Below, piece after piece: positions 1 to 12,900 of a DNA stretch of 64,000 bases. The position numbers and the translations under genes are program-made. Under the pieces are notes generated by a model. The model made no database searches, had not been told where the DNA came from, and saw nothing but the letters and a program-made list of their open reading frames with translations. The DNA is from Nothopassalora personata (lineage: Eukaryota; Ascomycota; Dothideomycetes; Mycosphaerellales; Mycosphaerellaceae): contig CM066297.1 of assembly GCA_033816765.1 (NCBI GenBank), positions 2,635,353 to 2,699,352 on the forward strand, given 5' to 3'. Numbering within the stretch: the first letter of the stretch is position 1; every line of letters starts with the position of its first letter.

Positions 1-1150
1 TCCACTCGTTAACAAACGATAATACAACACTTCGAAGGATTAGAATATAGATAGTAGCGAATACTATCCTATCTACGGCTAATGCTTCCTTAAAGAGTCC
101 TGTTATAATATACTAATTAAAGAGGTCTCTCTAGCGATTAAATATAGCCTTAGTACCCTCGCCCTACTAGTGTTCGATAGTTTAATTGCCCTTACTTAAG
201 GTGTACTAGAAGGCCTTATCGAACGTAAGTAGATTGCTAGCGAGTCGCTCTCGGACTCGTAGATAGGCATCGGCTAGTATAGGCGTCTTAACGCCCTAAT
301 TAGATCGTACGCGATTTAGCACCCTACTACCGTAATGTATTACTCTAACGTATTAAGTAAATATAGAGAACTTCGTCTTCGCTATAGGCCCTATATAGTA
401 CTAGATAACCCGCCGAGAGTAGACGTTAATACAAGCGTAGATCTATATCTTAAAGCGCTCGTATTTTAGAAAGGCATCGATTAACTAGACGTCGTTAGGA
501 CCTTCTGCTTTTAGCCTCGTATGCCGCGGTGTTATAGGGTCTCGCATTATAGGATTACGAGAGATAAAAGGGACAGGGTTAATCGCACGAGCGAGTGTCC
601 TAATACGGTCGCTAATAAAGTTAGCGAGTCTAGTCTACGAGTCTATAGACACCGAGTCTGTCTTACCGTCTAATAATATAATAACTCTTACGTAGCTCTC
701 TTACTAGCTTACGATAGCCCTAGTCTTACTAATAGCTACTGCTTATAACTTCCTAAAGGACTCGCTATATCTTAGGCTCTATAGCTAGAGCTTGTTCTTT
801 ACTAAGACTACGCTTTAATCCAATACCTCTTCGTAGCTCTTAATACTAGCGAAGGGTAAGGTCGAATCTATCGAGGCGGAGGATAGCATAAGACTCGCTA
901 TCGTCGAGGCTATATTTCCAGAATAGTTCCTCGACTCGCTAGCGTAGCTCGGCCTAGCGAGCCTGATTATAAGCCTGATTATCCTCGCGAGTCCCTCGCC
1001 ACTCTACGAGTCGCTGGCGGAGGGTCCGTTCGCTAATTCGAACACCGTAGAGATTGAAGAGGTTGTCTCGAATAGCTGCCTATATGAATTCAGCGGCAGT
1101 CCATAGCTCGATATCGATGCGAAAGGGCTCTAGATCGATCGCTGGACGTG
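1..1150. repeat. RIP-degraded block at left edge
   Basis: This stretch is AT-leaning, rich in TAG/TAA and very poor in CA and TG, while CG is still frequent; this is the footprint of repeat-induced point mutation acting on CpA. CA and TG begin to reappear from about 1100, so the block ends roughly 240 bp before the PAN1 start codon. On the + strand, the frame beginning at position 2 can be read to about 1060 with only TAA/TAG interruptions, which would be former Gln or Trp codons. I do not recognise the product, and stops occur about once per 15-20 codons, so the coding reading is weak. It is most likely a decayed repeat or duplicated gene. No intact gene is present. Confidence 0.8.
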
Positions 1151-1387
1151 GCATTGTATAAAGCAATGTAGCGAGTGTGCTGTTAGACAAATAGCGAGTC
1201 TATAATAATGAGGATTGAGGATTGCGAATTTTGAATGCGGGTATTTGCCGGTTTTGTAAGCCTAGGCCACTGTCTGGCAAGGAGTTGCGCGTCCCCTCGA
1301 GCTGCTCTCTCGACCTTGTTGGTCTTCGACTAGCGCTGCTCCAACACTTCTCTCTTGTCGCATATGGCATAATCCATACCCGGCGCC

Positions 1388-1442
1388 ATGTTCTCTGCTT
1401 CTACTTCATATCTCGGCGGGGGGCCCGGTGGCCGTCCTGGCC

Positions 1443-1505
<63 letters not shown>

Positions 1506-4500
1506 ATGGCCAGCAGCAGCAATTCGGAGGCCAGCAACAGCAGCCCCAATATGGCCAGCAACAGCAACAGCAGCAGCCTCCTTACAGCCAACAGCCTCTC
1601 CAGCAGCAATACACCGGCTTCCCGCAAGCTGGTCTGCAGCCTCAAGCGACCGGCTATCCAACTCAACAGCCTCAGCAGTTCCACCAGCAGCAGCAATACC
1701 CCGGCTTCCAACAGCCACAGCCAACAGCCTTCCAGCAACCTCAACCTCAACCTCAACCGACGGGCTTCCAGCAGCCTCCGCAACAGCAACAACCGCAGAT
1801 CCAGATCGCCCAGCCGACCGGCTTCCAGCAAGGCCAGCAGAATGCCCTCCAGCAGCAGCAACCCCAGCAGCCGGTGCGACCGCAGGCAACAGGCATGACC
1901 AGCAGCGACATGGCCAATTCCTTTCGAGGCACATCATCCGCACCCGCTCCCTCGGCTCCAGCAGCCAAGTCGGGCAACAAGATCCCCAACATCCGACTGA
2001 GCTTCATCACCGCGCAAGATCAGGCCAAGTTCGAGCAGCTGTTCAAGAGCGCGACGGCAGGCGAGCAGGCATTGAGCGGAGAAAAGGCAAAGGATCTACT
2101 CTTAAGGAGTAAGCTGGATGGCAATAGCTTGGCTCAAGTATGGACGCTGTCGGATACCACAAAGTCCGGCCAGCTGCTCTTCCCCGAGTTCGCGCTGGCC
2201 ATGTACCTCTGCAATCTGAAACTCACGGGCAAGGATGTGCCTTCATCGCTGCCAGAGAAGATTCGCAACGAAGTGTCGAGCATGGTCGACATTATATCAT
2301 TTGGCGTCGAGGACCAAGCTCCGGCGCCGCCTCCCAGTAGTAACGCGCCGAACTTCAACGAGCCTCCAAAGATTCAGCAGCCACAAGCGCAGAATCCGAG
2401 TAACCAGCAATTACTGACTCAGCTCACGGCGACACCGACCGGCTTTCAAGTTCCGCAGGCGACTGGATTCCAGCAACAGCAGCCTACGGGCTTGCAGCCA
2501 CAGCAGACTGGCTACCCAGGTGGAATCCCGCAAGCGCAGGGCTACAATGGACCACGACCACCAATGCCTCCGATGCCGACTGGTATGGGTCAGAACCTCT
2601 CTCCAGGCTTCGCTTTGTCGCCTCAGCAGACGGGTTTTGGTGGTGGTCCAATGGCAGCTCCACTGAACGCACAGCCAACAGGGCGACCCGGCCAGTGGGG
2701 TCTAGTCAATGCACCTGCGAGCGGTCTGCCGAACCTTCAAGCACTCCAACAGCAGATGATGCCACAACCAGGGAGAGAAGCAGGCTTCACCACGCAGGGT
2801 CTTCGGGGTAATGCTACTGTGCCATGGGCAGTCACCAAGGACGAGAAGAAAATCTACGATGACATGTTCAAGGCTTGGGACGGGTTCGGTAAAGGCTACA
2901 TCACAGGTAATCAGGCACTTGAGATCTTTGGGCAGTCTGGTTTGGAGAAGGCCGACCTGGAGCGCATATGGACGTTGAGCGACCCTCACAACAAGGGTCG
3001 CCTGAACCTTGACGAGTTCGCAGTGGCAATGCACTTGATCTATCGTCGACTAAACGGCTATCCTGTCCCCAACCAGCTTCCCGCTGAGCTGATCCCACCT
3101 TCGACCCGCAACATCGACTCGAGCATCGGCACGATGAAGAATCTCCTAAGCCAAGACGCGCAGACCAGGAAGTCCACGGGTGCTTTCTTGCAGCCACAAC
3201 GCACAGGTGTGAGCTACATGAAGTCGAGATCGTTCCAGGCCAACGGCACACCTTTGCGCAAGGATGCTACAGTCTTCAAGAACAACGACGATGATGTTGG
3301 CTACCGATCCTCTGCTCGACGACGCGTGGGCGAGAACGGCAGGAGCTCATCTCCAGCTCAGAGCGACACGAGCAGCATTACTGCAGACGAAATGAGCATC
3401 GATCAGCTCAAGAAGACAATCAGAGAGAAGCAGGTTTTGCTTGATGCTATGGACTTTGAAGATGAGGGCAACGCTGACGAGGAGGATGCACTGGATCGTA
3501 AGGACCGAAAGGAGAGCGAAGAGTTGTTCAGACGCATTCGAAGGATACAAGAGGATATCGACAGCCATCCAAGCAGCGCTTTCAAGACGGGAGATTCTGA
3601 TGCTGAAAGACGAGCGCTGCAGCGACAGCTTCGCGGTCTCCAAGATCGTCTACCTGAGCTTGCGAGTAACGTGCGAAAGTGCGAAAGAGCAATTGCAGAT
3701 GCTCAGCTGGAGCTGTTCCGACTCAAGGATGCCAAGGCGAACCCAACCTCTGCTGCTGCAATTGTTGGTACTGGACCTGGCGGCGCCGTTACCGAGAGTG
3801 ATCGACTCAAGGCGAGAGCTAAGGCCATGATGCAGAAACGCTCTGCGGCGTTGGCTGGCAAAAAGGTTGACGACGGCGATGATGGTTCTGGCGCTGCCGC
3901 AAGACTTGAAGAAGAGCAGAAACGGATCACTCGTGAGCGGGAAGACAACGAGAAGATGGTCCGTGATGTTGAAGAGAGTGTCATCGAGTACAGCAAAGGT
4001 CTCGAGTCAAGTCTCAAGGAAGGGGGCGAGAGTGCCTCCGATGAGCACGAACGAAGGCGATGGGAAGATGGTCTTGGCGTGGAAGACGAGGTCAAGGACT
4101 TCATCTTTGACTTGCAGCGAAGCTCAAGGTCTGCACGTGTTCGTAACGAAGAGAAAGCGCAGCCACGAGCAGGTGCAAGGGATCCAGTACAGGATAGCGG
4201 CACCGCCACGCCCGTCTCTCACATCGATAGCCCGGCGTCGAACAGAGCTCCTGCATCAACGTCGCAAGCGTCTGGCTCTTCCTACTCTAGCTACCGTACG
4301 GCAGAGGAGAGGGCGGCTTTCATCAAGCAGCAGGCTGAGCAGCGCATGGCTGAACGGCTCGCCGCGCTAGGTCTCAAAGCTCCGGCCAAGAGCGGAGAAT
4401 CAGCCGCCCAGCGCGCTGAGCGAGAGCGGAAGGAACGGGAAGACAGATTGCGACAAGCTGAAGAAGAGGATGCGAAACGTGAGCAAGAAAGGCAGGCTCG

Positions 4501-5896
4501 TCTTCAAGGCGAGTCTGTTGCGCCGCCAGCTCCTGCAGAATCCGCCGGGAAGCCAAAGCCACCACCTCCAGCGCCGAGGAAGAACAGGAGCGAGAGTCTG
4601 CAGGGCCAAGATCAAGCCAACGCCGAGGCCAAGCGTGCGGAACAGGAGATCAAGGAGCAGGCGTTGAAAGAGCAACAAGCAGCGATGGCGAAGGAGACCA
4701 ACGAGATGGAGTATGATGGTATCATGTTGACTGAAGCTGGCCAAGTGCTGACATATCATAGGAACGAGGAAGCCCGACAAGAACGTGAGCTTCAGCATCA
4801 GCGAGAAGAAGCTGAGGCATCTTTGCGAGCACTTGAAGAGCAAGTCAAGGCTGGCAAAATCAAGAAGGCGGAGGAGAAGAAGCGACGAGAGGCCGCCAAG
4901 AAGGAAGCACAAGAAAAGGAAGCTCGTTTGGCCACACAGAGGGCCGAGATCGAAGCCGCAAAGGAGAAGGAACGACAGCTTCGCCTCCAGCTTGAGAGTA
5001 TGGGCGATGACGACTCGAGTGATGACGATGGAGTCGAGCGGAACACACCTACAGAGAGCACGCCGACTCAGAGCATGGAACTTCCGAGAGTTCAGGAGCC
5101 ACCAAGCTCGCCGCCTGTGGCACCACCTTTGCCCGCTGCAGCAGCTCCTCCGCATCCACCAATACCAGGCTCTTTCGACGCAGGCATTCCAAGTCCGGCA
5201 GTGTCTGTGACCAGCCCACCAAGCGAGTCGAAGAATCCCTTCTTCAAGAGCATGAACCAGCAGCCAGCCGCTTCTCCAGCCGCAGCCTCTCCGGAGGCAG
5301 AGAAGAAGGTCGACACGAACCCATTTCACCGCCTCACGCAGCAAGACTTGGCCAAGCAGCAAGCTCTGCCAGACCCAGTTGCGCCACCAAGCCGCAAGAC
5401 AGCTAAGCCTGCTGATGAGGACGACTGGTCCGTCGTCGATTCATCAGACGACGATGATGACGATAATGACAACCCTCAAGGCGGCTCGGCGAAGCAGCTT
5501 GCCTCAATCCTCTTCGGCACCATGGCACCTCCTCGCCCTCTCTCTGCAGTGGACAGCCCAACAACAGCCTCGGGGCCGAACTCGCCTGCACCAGGCAAGG
5601 ACCGCATCGCAAGCCCACCACCTCCTCCACCGCCTATGCCGAACATGGGTGCACCTCCCCCACCGCCTATGCCGAACATGGGTGTTCCTCCTCCTGCCCC
5701 TCCCCCAATGCCAGGCAGTGGTGCACTACCGCCACCTCCTGGTCCTCCACCTGCGCCTGCACTTCCAGCTGGACCTCCAGCCGGTGGTCTGCCGGATCGC
5801 AGTGGACTGCTCGGTCAGATCCAAGCGGGCAAAGGCCTGAAGAAGACTGTGACCAAGGATCGCAGTGCGGCGTCTACTGCTGGAAGGGTGCTTTAG
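1388..5896 (+). CDS. PAN1: PAN1-like actin cytoskeleton-regulatory complex protein
   Basis: Single-exon gene of 1502 residues. Pan1 is the endocytic scaffold that, with End3 and Sla1, couples clathrin-coat cargo to Arp2/3 actin assembly at cortical patches. Visible order: a poly-Gln/Gln-Pro N-terminus; EH domain 1 at about residues 200-300 (calls [10 protein letters not shown]); EH domain 2 at about 478-570 ([10 protein letters not shown]); long charged coiled coils at about 665-880 and 965-1205; a proline-rich region at about 1230-1465 with [12 protein letters not shown] runs; and a C-terminal WH2-like segment from about 1467 ([16 protein letters not shown]), expected to bind G-actin. Several LxxQxTG or VxxQxTG motifs ([42 protein letters not shown]) match the known Ark1/Prk1 phosphorylation consensus and suggest kinase-driven patch disassembly. 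The start is the first ATG after the RIP edge. An overlapping + frame starting at 1222 is a shadow of the CAA repeat. Confidence 0.95.
1442..1504 (+). repeat. Pure (CAA)21 microsatellite coding poly-Gln in PAN1
   Basis: Twenty-one uninterrupted CAA codons encode Gln 19-39 of PAN1, immediately followed by more mixed CAG/CAA Gln-rich sequence. No synonymous CAG breaks the run, so it should be prone to slippage and length variation between isolates. The tract also creates spurious long frames on both strands. Confidence 0.97.
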
Positions 5897-6449
5897 GATC
5901 GTCTGACTCGAAAGGGTATGATGGACAGTCTGATGGCTGAGGAGCTCTGGACTGAAGGCTTGTGAGCTTTAGGTGGTGAATCCTTCGTCAAGCTTGTAGA
6001 GCGAGAATATTGTTCATAAATGTGAAGAGAACAGTCGTTTGCGACTATCTTCAGACTCCTAAGCTATCGGATAATGCGCCAGTAATTAGGGGGCCAAGGA
6101 GACACATGCCTTAACTGTGAGTACGAGTGTTTCTGTAAGAACAGCGTTCAGCTGAAGTTATGCAGCAAGCATACGTAGACGCATTTGATATCGAACTCTC
6201 TCACTTTTCAGACCCCCGATATGCTTACTACGATGACTCTCATGGTCAAGCACATGACGTTCTTGTCCGTGCAAGATGATGCATAGCAACCGCTGCGCAA
6301 CCGCTGCGACACCCGTGCGCAGGTCATAAGCGGATTCCTGCTCGGTCTGTCCTGCGTTTGTACAACGACACCACCATACAACCATACAACGTTCCGCCGA
6401 CCACGATACACCGGGCTGTACCCCCACTATAAATCGCACAACCACAGGC
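5897..6449. other. Intergenic region between PAN1 and the small secreted-protein gene
   Basis: Contains the PAN1 3' flank and the promoter of the next gene. Short frames here show no recognisable protein. CA/TG content is normal, so this DNA is not RIP-affected. No RNA gene was recognised. Confidence 0.7.
6428..6434 (+). promoter_or_regulatory. TATA-like box of the small secreted-protein gene
   Basis: TATAAAT lies 22 bp before the first ATG (6450) and 37 bp before the second in-frame ATG (6465). Transcription starting about 30 bp downstream would begin after the first ATG, which favours the second ATG as the real start. This is inference from spacing only. Confidence 0.45.
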
Positions 6450-6877
6450 ATGCACCCTCCGACTATGTTGGTTGGTCTCTTCGCTGCCGCCGCCGCCATG
6501 GCAGCCCCACAGGTGAGTACGAGTAGTCTCCTACACTACGACATCATCACGTTGACCTCGCCACTTCCATCAATCAGGTCAGCGTCAGCCGTATGGACCC
6601 GTTCGACGACGCGCTCTCCAAGCCGACAGAGGCTACCAGCATCCGCCGCATGGTCCCAATCGAGAAGGCAGTCTCCAAGCCAACCGAAGCTCCACACGTC
6701 CCTCCCGCCAACATCAAGGCTGAAGACGCCGACCCTGACGACCTCATCAACGCTCTCCAGTCCGACCTTTACGGCTTCATCCACATCGCCGACGACGGTA
6801 AGCAAGAGCAAAAAGGATGCCTCCTTTCCCCAAAAAGATCCCCACCCTAACTTCCCGCAGGCATTGCCCGCTCCTAG
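6450..6877 (+). CDS. Small secreted protein, three exons, function unknown
   Basis: Join 6450-6512, 6578-6797, 6861-6877 gives 99 residues; both introns are GT-AG (65 and 63 nt). The N-terminus is a short hydrophobic signal-type segment (LVGLFAAAAAMAAPQ) with a plausible cleavage site after Ala. The mature part is acidic and lacks cysteine. It carries a short internal duplication (ALSKPTEA and AVSKPTEA, spaced by 19 residues) and ends in GFIHIADDGIARS. The exon 2/3 junction splits the Gly codon. Starting at the second Met (6465) would give 94 residues with a cleaner signal peptide and fits the TATA position. It lies tail-to-tail with eIF3b. I do not recognise a family; a cell-surface or apoplastic peptide precursor is possible but not shown. 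Confidence 0.6.
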
Positions 6878-7104
6878 TATCTTCCGCCGTAACGGAATCA
6901 TGAATAACGGAATCATGAATGCGCCTAGATGAAGAAACAAGCATGAAGCCATGCATGACCCAGACAGTAACGAATTGGTCGAGAGATTTCATCCATGCAC
7001 CTGCATCAATGCAATATCTATAATGCCTTCTCATCATGCCATCTTCGACACCATAGCGTGCGAACGCTCTCTTATCCTCAGCATCATCTCTCGTGTCGCG
7101 AACC

Positions 7105-9452
7105 CTACTCGAGAATCTCCTCACTCTCCTCCAAAATCTCCTCAAAGATCTCCTCGACAACCTTACTCTCATCCCCATCCTCCTCCACAACTAGCGCCTT
7201 CCGCTCCTCACTCAACTCATCCAGACCATACTCCGCCCTCTCCTCTGCAAGCTCCTCCACGGTGCGCTCGCGCCACGCAAGCCACTCGTCGAGGAGTCTA
7301 CGGCGATTCTCGATAACAGCCTTGTCAGCACTGCTACGCTTGGCGTTGTCAGCCTCATCGAACTGGCGGGAGTACTCTTTGAGGTTCTTGCGGATGGCCT
7401 TCATCTCGTCCTTGGAGAGAAGGCGTTCGGGGCGCGGACGCCAGGTGAACTGCTTGAATTGCTCGAGGGGTTCTTCGCGGAGAGTTTGGCCGGAGAAAGT
7501 GTAGAGGTGGTAGCCGTTTTCCATCTGGAGGGTTTGTTAGTGGTGTTGGTCTCAAAAGTGTAGAGTGCAGGTCTAGACGTACTCTGTGCTTCCACACACT
7601 GGCGCTGGTAGCGACGTAACGACCGGAGGGATCCCACTCGATGTCGGTCACGCCGTAATGGTCAGCAGTGTTCATGAGCTGCAGGTTAGCGGTGAGGTCC
7701 TTGTCCTTCTCTTCCTTTTCGCCTTCAAAGTCAAAGTCCCAGAAGTCGAGGTCGAAGCTCTGCTGGTTGAGTACGGTGGCGACAACGACAAATCGTCCTG
7801 CTGGTGACCAGTGAATGGCGTTGTTATTCTTCTTGTCGACGGTGCGGATGAGCTTGAAGTTGCCCACAGCGGGGCCCTTGGCCTTCTCGGGGCAGAAGAA
7901 GTGTACGGCGGTCTTTGGTGCGACTTGTGAGCCAGCTGGCACTTCACCGGCGGTGATGAGGACGAAGCGGTCGCCCTTTGGTTCCCATGCGAAGTTGATG
8001 ACGGTCTCCTTCAGGCTGTCGACGACTTCGACTGGAACACCCTTCTCCTTCACGCGGAAGATCTCAAGGTTCGTGGCGAGCGACTTCTTCGACTTGCTGT
8101 GACGATCGACCTTGACGCATACGAATGCAGAGTCGGACTGCCAGTGCAGCTTGGCATCGCTGACGTTGAACAGGTTCCGTGTGCGCACGATCTCCTTCGA
8201 TGGCACGGACATGAGACCGACCTTGGCTGGATTAGAGCCCATCTCAGGTGTCCAGTAGCAGAACAGTTGCTCGTATTCCTTCTGATCGTAGCGCTGGGGC
8301 GTAGCGGGGCACCATTCGAAGTCCTGAATACCCTCGATCTTGATGCTGACCTTGTCCATAAGCCTCATGGTTGGGAGCTCGTAGACGCTGACGCTTTGTC
8401 CGGGAGTCATACGTGCAACATACTTGGCGTCGGCAGACCACTTGAACGCAGGCCACTGAATTTTTTTTTTGATGGGGTTGCCCTCGGGGTCGGTAGCTGG
8501 GCCGGGCATGTCGAGTGTCTGGAAGGAACGGAGTGGCTTGCTGGTGGCGACATCCCAGATGATGTAATTCTTGCCGTCTTCTTCGATCGACAGGACTGGG
8601 TTGCCCTCTTCGATGGTCATGGGCCGGTGGGACCAGGTGGTCATGTAGCGCTCGTCAGGCGAGAAGTCGACGAGGTTAACGCCGAGGTGCATAAAGCGCT
8701 TTTGCCTCGACCAGGTGGGACCTCCCCAGAGCTGCACACCTTGAGAGTGCATGGATGTGAGATATGTGCCCTTTGGTGACCACTGCACGAACGACTCGGT
8801 CCAGTGCTGCCTGTCCACGACGGGCTCTGGCTGGGCATCTTTCTCGTTCCAGAAGACACCGACGTTGTCGCCACGGTACATGACGAACTGGTCTCTGCCC
8901 TCCGGATCACCCAACCACCACCGCAAGTGCTCCTTCTCTTCGAATGCTGGGATCTCGGGAGGCTTGTACTGCTCGTCGATTCTGCCCTCCCGTCCGAAGC
9001 GCTCGATGTCGGTGAGCTTGTTGACTGCCATGGTGTGCTTCTTGTCGAGTGGCTGGCCGTGCAGCGCCTTGACTGCCGCGGCGGCCTGTGCCGGCGTCTC
9101 GTACTCGACGAAGGCGAAACCCTCGGACATCTTGCCCTCGTCGTCCATGGGCATGTACACGTTCTCCTCCTTGGTCTTGCCATGCTTGGTGAGCGAGCGT
9201 AGGATGAACTTGACCAGCTTGTCCTTGCTGGCCTCGGGCACTTTTGGGAGGCCGTCGATGACGATGAACGTGTCGAGACCCTCCTCCATGTGTATTTCAT
9301 ACTGTTCCTTGAGATCTGCCGCATCTTCTGGTCAGATTGTGCGCGCCCATCTTGCATGTGCGTATGCGCCTAAGGCTCTCACCATCAAAGTTGATCTCCT
9401 CATCGTCTTCATATTCTGTTTCGGGGTCGAGTTGCTCGAATGAGGGCGCCAT
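7105..9452 (-). CDS. PRT1: Eukaryotic translation initiation factor 3 subunit b (eIF3b/Prt1)
   Basis: Complement join of 9452-9383, 9315-7583 and 7524-7105 gives 740 residues, the usual fungal size. eIF3b is the core eIF3 scaffold that binds the 40S subunit and bridges eIF3a, eIF3g, eIF3i and eIF3j. Order: acidic N-terminal leader (MAPSFEQL start), RRM at about residues 37-125 (FIVIDGLP and [10 protein letters not shown] segments), a WD40-type beta-propeller through the middle (for example [16 protein letters not shown] near its end), and a charged C-terminal helix rich in Glu that contacts eIF3i/g. The first intron (9316-9382) splits the Asp codon before DLKEQYE; the second (7525-7582) falls between VWKHR and MENGYH. 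A run of ten A on the coding strand (IKKKI codons, 8461-8470) is a slippage-prone homopolymer but is in frame here. Confidence 0.95.
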
Positions 9453-9991
9453 GGTTGCCGTGTCGCGACGTCTTACCGAGGTGTCGAGTCGCCGCTATCG
9501 CTGTACGCTGTCTTGATATCTGTAGCGATAGTCCGGTGTTCGATGTCTTGTCGATTTCAGTGATTTTTGAGATTCAATGGAGGGGACCGCCAAGGCAGTC
9601 ACGTGATCGTCGGCAGAGAACATTTCACTTTACGCTCGCAGCAGCATACAGTTCGAAAGACATGTGTGACTCACACCACTCCCAGTGCGACTCACAGAGT
9701 CATGACACCCAGCATTTCAATATCTCCTCATCTTCAATTCGAGCGTCTAATCTCATGTCATCGTCCTCTCCCCACTATACACAACAAGACAGTACTGTGA
9801 CACAAGCGCTTTTTGCGCAGCCGCCCTCGACCCTGTCTTTTCCTCTCCCACGCCATGCAATGCTTTCAACCGCAGCAAGTCAGGCACGCGGCATGTGTGG
9901 CTCAGCCCAAGAACGCTCAGGAACAATGACAATGTGCCTCCCTCCCAATGGCTCGTCGTCGCCTTGCACAGAAGAGTGCCTGCTGGTATCT
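9453..9991. other. Intergenic region between eIF3b 5' end and SET1 3' end
   Basis: Both flanking genes are on the minus strand, so this holds the eIF3b promoter and the SET1 terminator. Short frames exist but none resembles a protein family, and no RNA gene was recognised. Confidence 0.7.
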
Positions 9992-12900
9992 CTAATTCAA
10001 GAAGCCCTTGCAGTTCGCAGAACCGCACAGGCAAGGAATACGGTCCGTTGACCCAATCTCGCGCTCGAACTTGTAATCGTAAGTAAGTTCGTCGTCTGTG
10101 AGTCATGTCAGCGTTCATTCTCGTCTCCTCGATATTGTGGTTGATACTCACTTTTGTAAATGTCCTTCAGGGCATAGATGACGATACGTGGCGTGCCCTC
10201 GACCTTAATGATCTTCGCCGTGCAGTTTGGATCGCAAGAGTGATTGATGAAGCGTGCAATGCCACCCTTCTTCGTGGCATCAACAATCTCGTCGTCCATC
10301 ATCCGGAACAGGTACGATGATCCGACACCTTGCTTCTCATACTTGATCTCGCGCATATCGGCCACCTTTTGTCGGACCTTCTCGCCAACATACTCGATGA
10401 TGAGCTCGTTCATACCAATATTCTCCTCGGCATAAAGACCCCAGCCGTGGATGGCAGAGCGATCGAACTTGACAAGCTTCTTGCGCTTCTTCAACTGGTT
10501 GAAGCGGATCGCAACATCGGCATCGCTCGTTGCAAAGCTCTGTTTCTGCAGGTTGATATCGTTGACCAGGCGTCGGTTGTTGACACGATTGCTTCGCGAC
10601 GTTGCAGTGCTGGCGAGCTTCTCCGCTGCCGCAATCTTTGCCTTCTCCGCTGCTTCGGCCATAGCATTCGGGTTCGCATTGATCTGGGCTTGGCGTGCTT
10701 CCCGCGCTCTCTGGACCTTGATCCGATGGGGAAGGTACTTAGACTTCTCCTCGTTCAAGATCTTCTTCACACCCTCGGTGCGTGCGCTGCCACTTGGATT
10801 GGGCACGTAGTAGCCTGGAATCAAGGACTTTGGCTGTGCAAGACCAGCAGCGCCATCGCTGTTGAGCGCCTTGATCTCCTTTTGCTTCCACGCCCACAAC
10901 TTAGCGTCGCCAATGTCGTATGCAGCACAATCATCCAAAGCCTTGCGTGCAAAGGCCATGTCTTCTTCGTCCTTGATGAAATTCTGCCAGCCATCGATGT
11001 CGAGGATCAACCCCCGGTCCTCTTCAACAGTGCGCCGCGGCTTGTCATGTGTAAAGTGAAGGTCAAAGTCCTTGTCTTCGATCTGGTCGGCAACCTCAAT
11101 CTCGCGCTCTTTCTGCTCAATTCTCTCGACAGTTTCCGGAGCGACTGCTTTGCTGGCAGCCTTGGCCTTCTTCGCTCCAGCTTTAAGCGCCTCTTGCTCT
11201 GCTAGCAGCTCTTTCTTCGTCTTGCGCTTCTTCTTGCTCTTCTCTTTGACAGCTTTCGCATCGTTCTCGGCCGCGGGAGTGCTGTCCTTCTCCTTGCTGA
11301 GCACGACGGAGTCGTCGAGAAAGGTGTCGAGGTCCCGCTTGACACCGCTCTTGACTTGGAACAGGTCATCGTCGGCCTTCGATCGTTGCCGGATGTACAG
11401 TTCTGTTCGCGCCCTGGTGGCATACTTTGAATCGCGAGGGAGTGTGTTGACGACCAATTCTAGTTCACGAGTTGCAAGGTCCTCAGGCTCCTTATGCAAG
11501 AGGTGACCAAGCATCTCCTTGTGGAACGAATCGAACGTTTCGCTCTCTTCTTCGTCCCACTCACTGACTTTCCTCCGCTTGGACTTCGGCGTGTCAGTGA
11601 CAGACTCCGAATCGTTGAAGGGCGTCGAATTGCGACTTGTTCTGCTTGGCGGCCGTGTTTCCTGGTCCTCCGTGTCGCGTGTAACGGATGTGTGGCGTTC
11701 GTCGTCCGAATCTTCCTCTTCAGCGTACATCTGCTGGAGGCGGAAGTGTAGGCCTCTGGCGTGTGCAGGTCTCTGCGCCGGCTTGCGTCGTCTCTCGTCC
11801 ACGAATGCATTGCTGGGACCGCGTTCTCTGTCTCTTTCTCCTCGTCTGCCACGCTGCGAGTTTGGATCGTGCGGCCGCAGTGGTCTTTGTCCGCGACGAG
11901 ATTTCGATGTTTGGGGTACATCGTCCCCAGCTTTACTAAACAAGAGACCTGGTCCTTTGTTCTCATTGTTCGATGGATCTGGCAAACCAAGCTTCCTGCG
12001 TTTCGAGACATGCTTTGACGGCTCCAAACTGTCGTGGAAGATCGGTATCGCAATTCTTGTCTTGATGTCGCCCATGATCTTGTCCCGTAGTTCCATTCGA
12101 AGTTGTTCGAGCGCACCTTGTACTGGATCAAGGTTTTCGGCTCTGCTCTTCTTTTCAATCTCAAGATCCTCAGCTTCCTCACGCTCAAGCCGTTCGAACT
12201 CTTCGCGCTTCTGCTTCTCCGCGACCACTCGCTCCGGACTTGGGCTTCGCTCGTAATCTGGATTCCCGTACTTTTGACACTCCATGCTCATCTTGTATGT
12301 GAAGAGAGCTTGTTCGTTGCATTCCTGGAAGCATCGCTCGGTCTCATCTTCGCCTCGCTTTGAGTCATCGAACACAATGTAGTAGCCGGTCCTGTCCAGT
12401 CGCACTTCTCGCCAATCAAACGCCTTGAGTCGCTTCTTAAGATGAGGTATCGTGGTGCCAAGAACAGGCACCGAACGATGCGGAATGTGGATATAGGGCT
12501 TTCGCTTAATCTTGCTGAGGATGAGCTCATCTTCGATCAGTGTTGCGGCCCCAGTCTTCACGGCAGGAATGTCCAGATTTGCCGCGTCTCGACTCCCTCG
12601 AGGACCTACTGGAGGAGGTTTTGCAGCCTTGCTGGACGGTCCTTTGGGTGCATTGAGGGGAGGTGCTGGCGAGTCTTTCGCTGACCTTCCTTCGGGCGCT
12701 GGAGGAGCAGATATGCTTTCATGTTTCGCACGCTCCTCTTTTGCCTTCTTCAGCACAGCCTCGACGTGCCTCTTGCATCTTCGCCCTTCGCGATCAAGCT
12801 CAACTCTGACGGTGTGTAGCCCAATGCGCTGCCCATTGAACTCGACTTCTGCTCGCTTAGCAGCATTGACTGCAGTAACCTCGACGCCATCTCTCACAGA

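Noticed and set aside
1222..2112. Threonine-rich, asparagine-rich, leucine-rich and valine-rich frames around 1222-2112
   Set aside because: They are other-frame translations of the (CAA)n and CAG/CAA region of PAN1.
8099..9443. Long plus-strand frames opposite eIF3b
   Set aside because: Antisense shadows of the eIF3b coding sequence, whose minus-strand protein has a full RRM and propeller.
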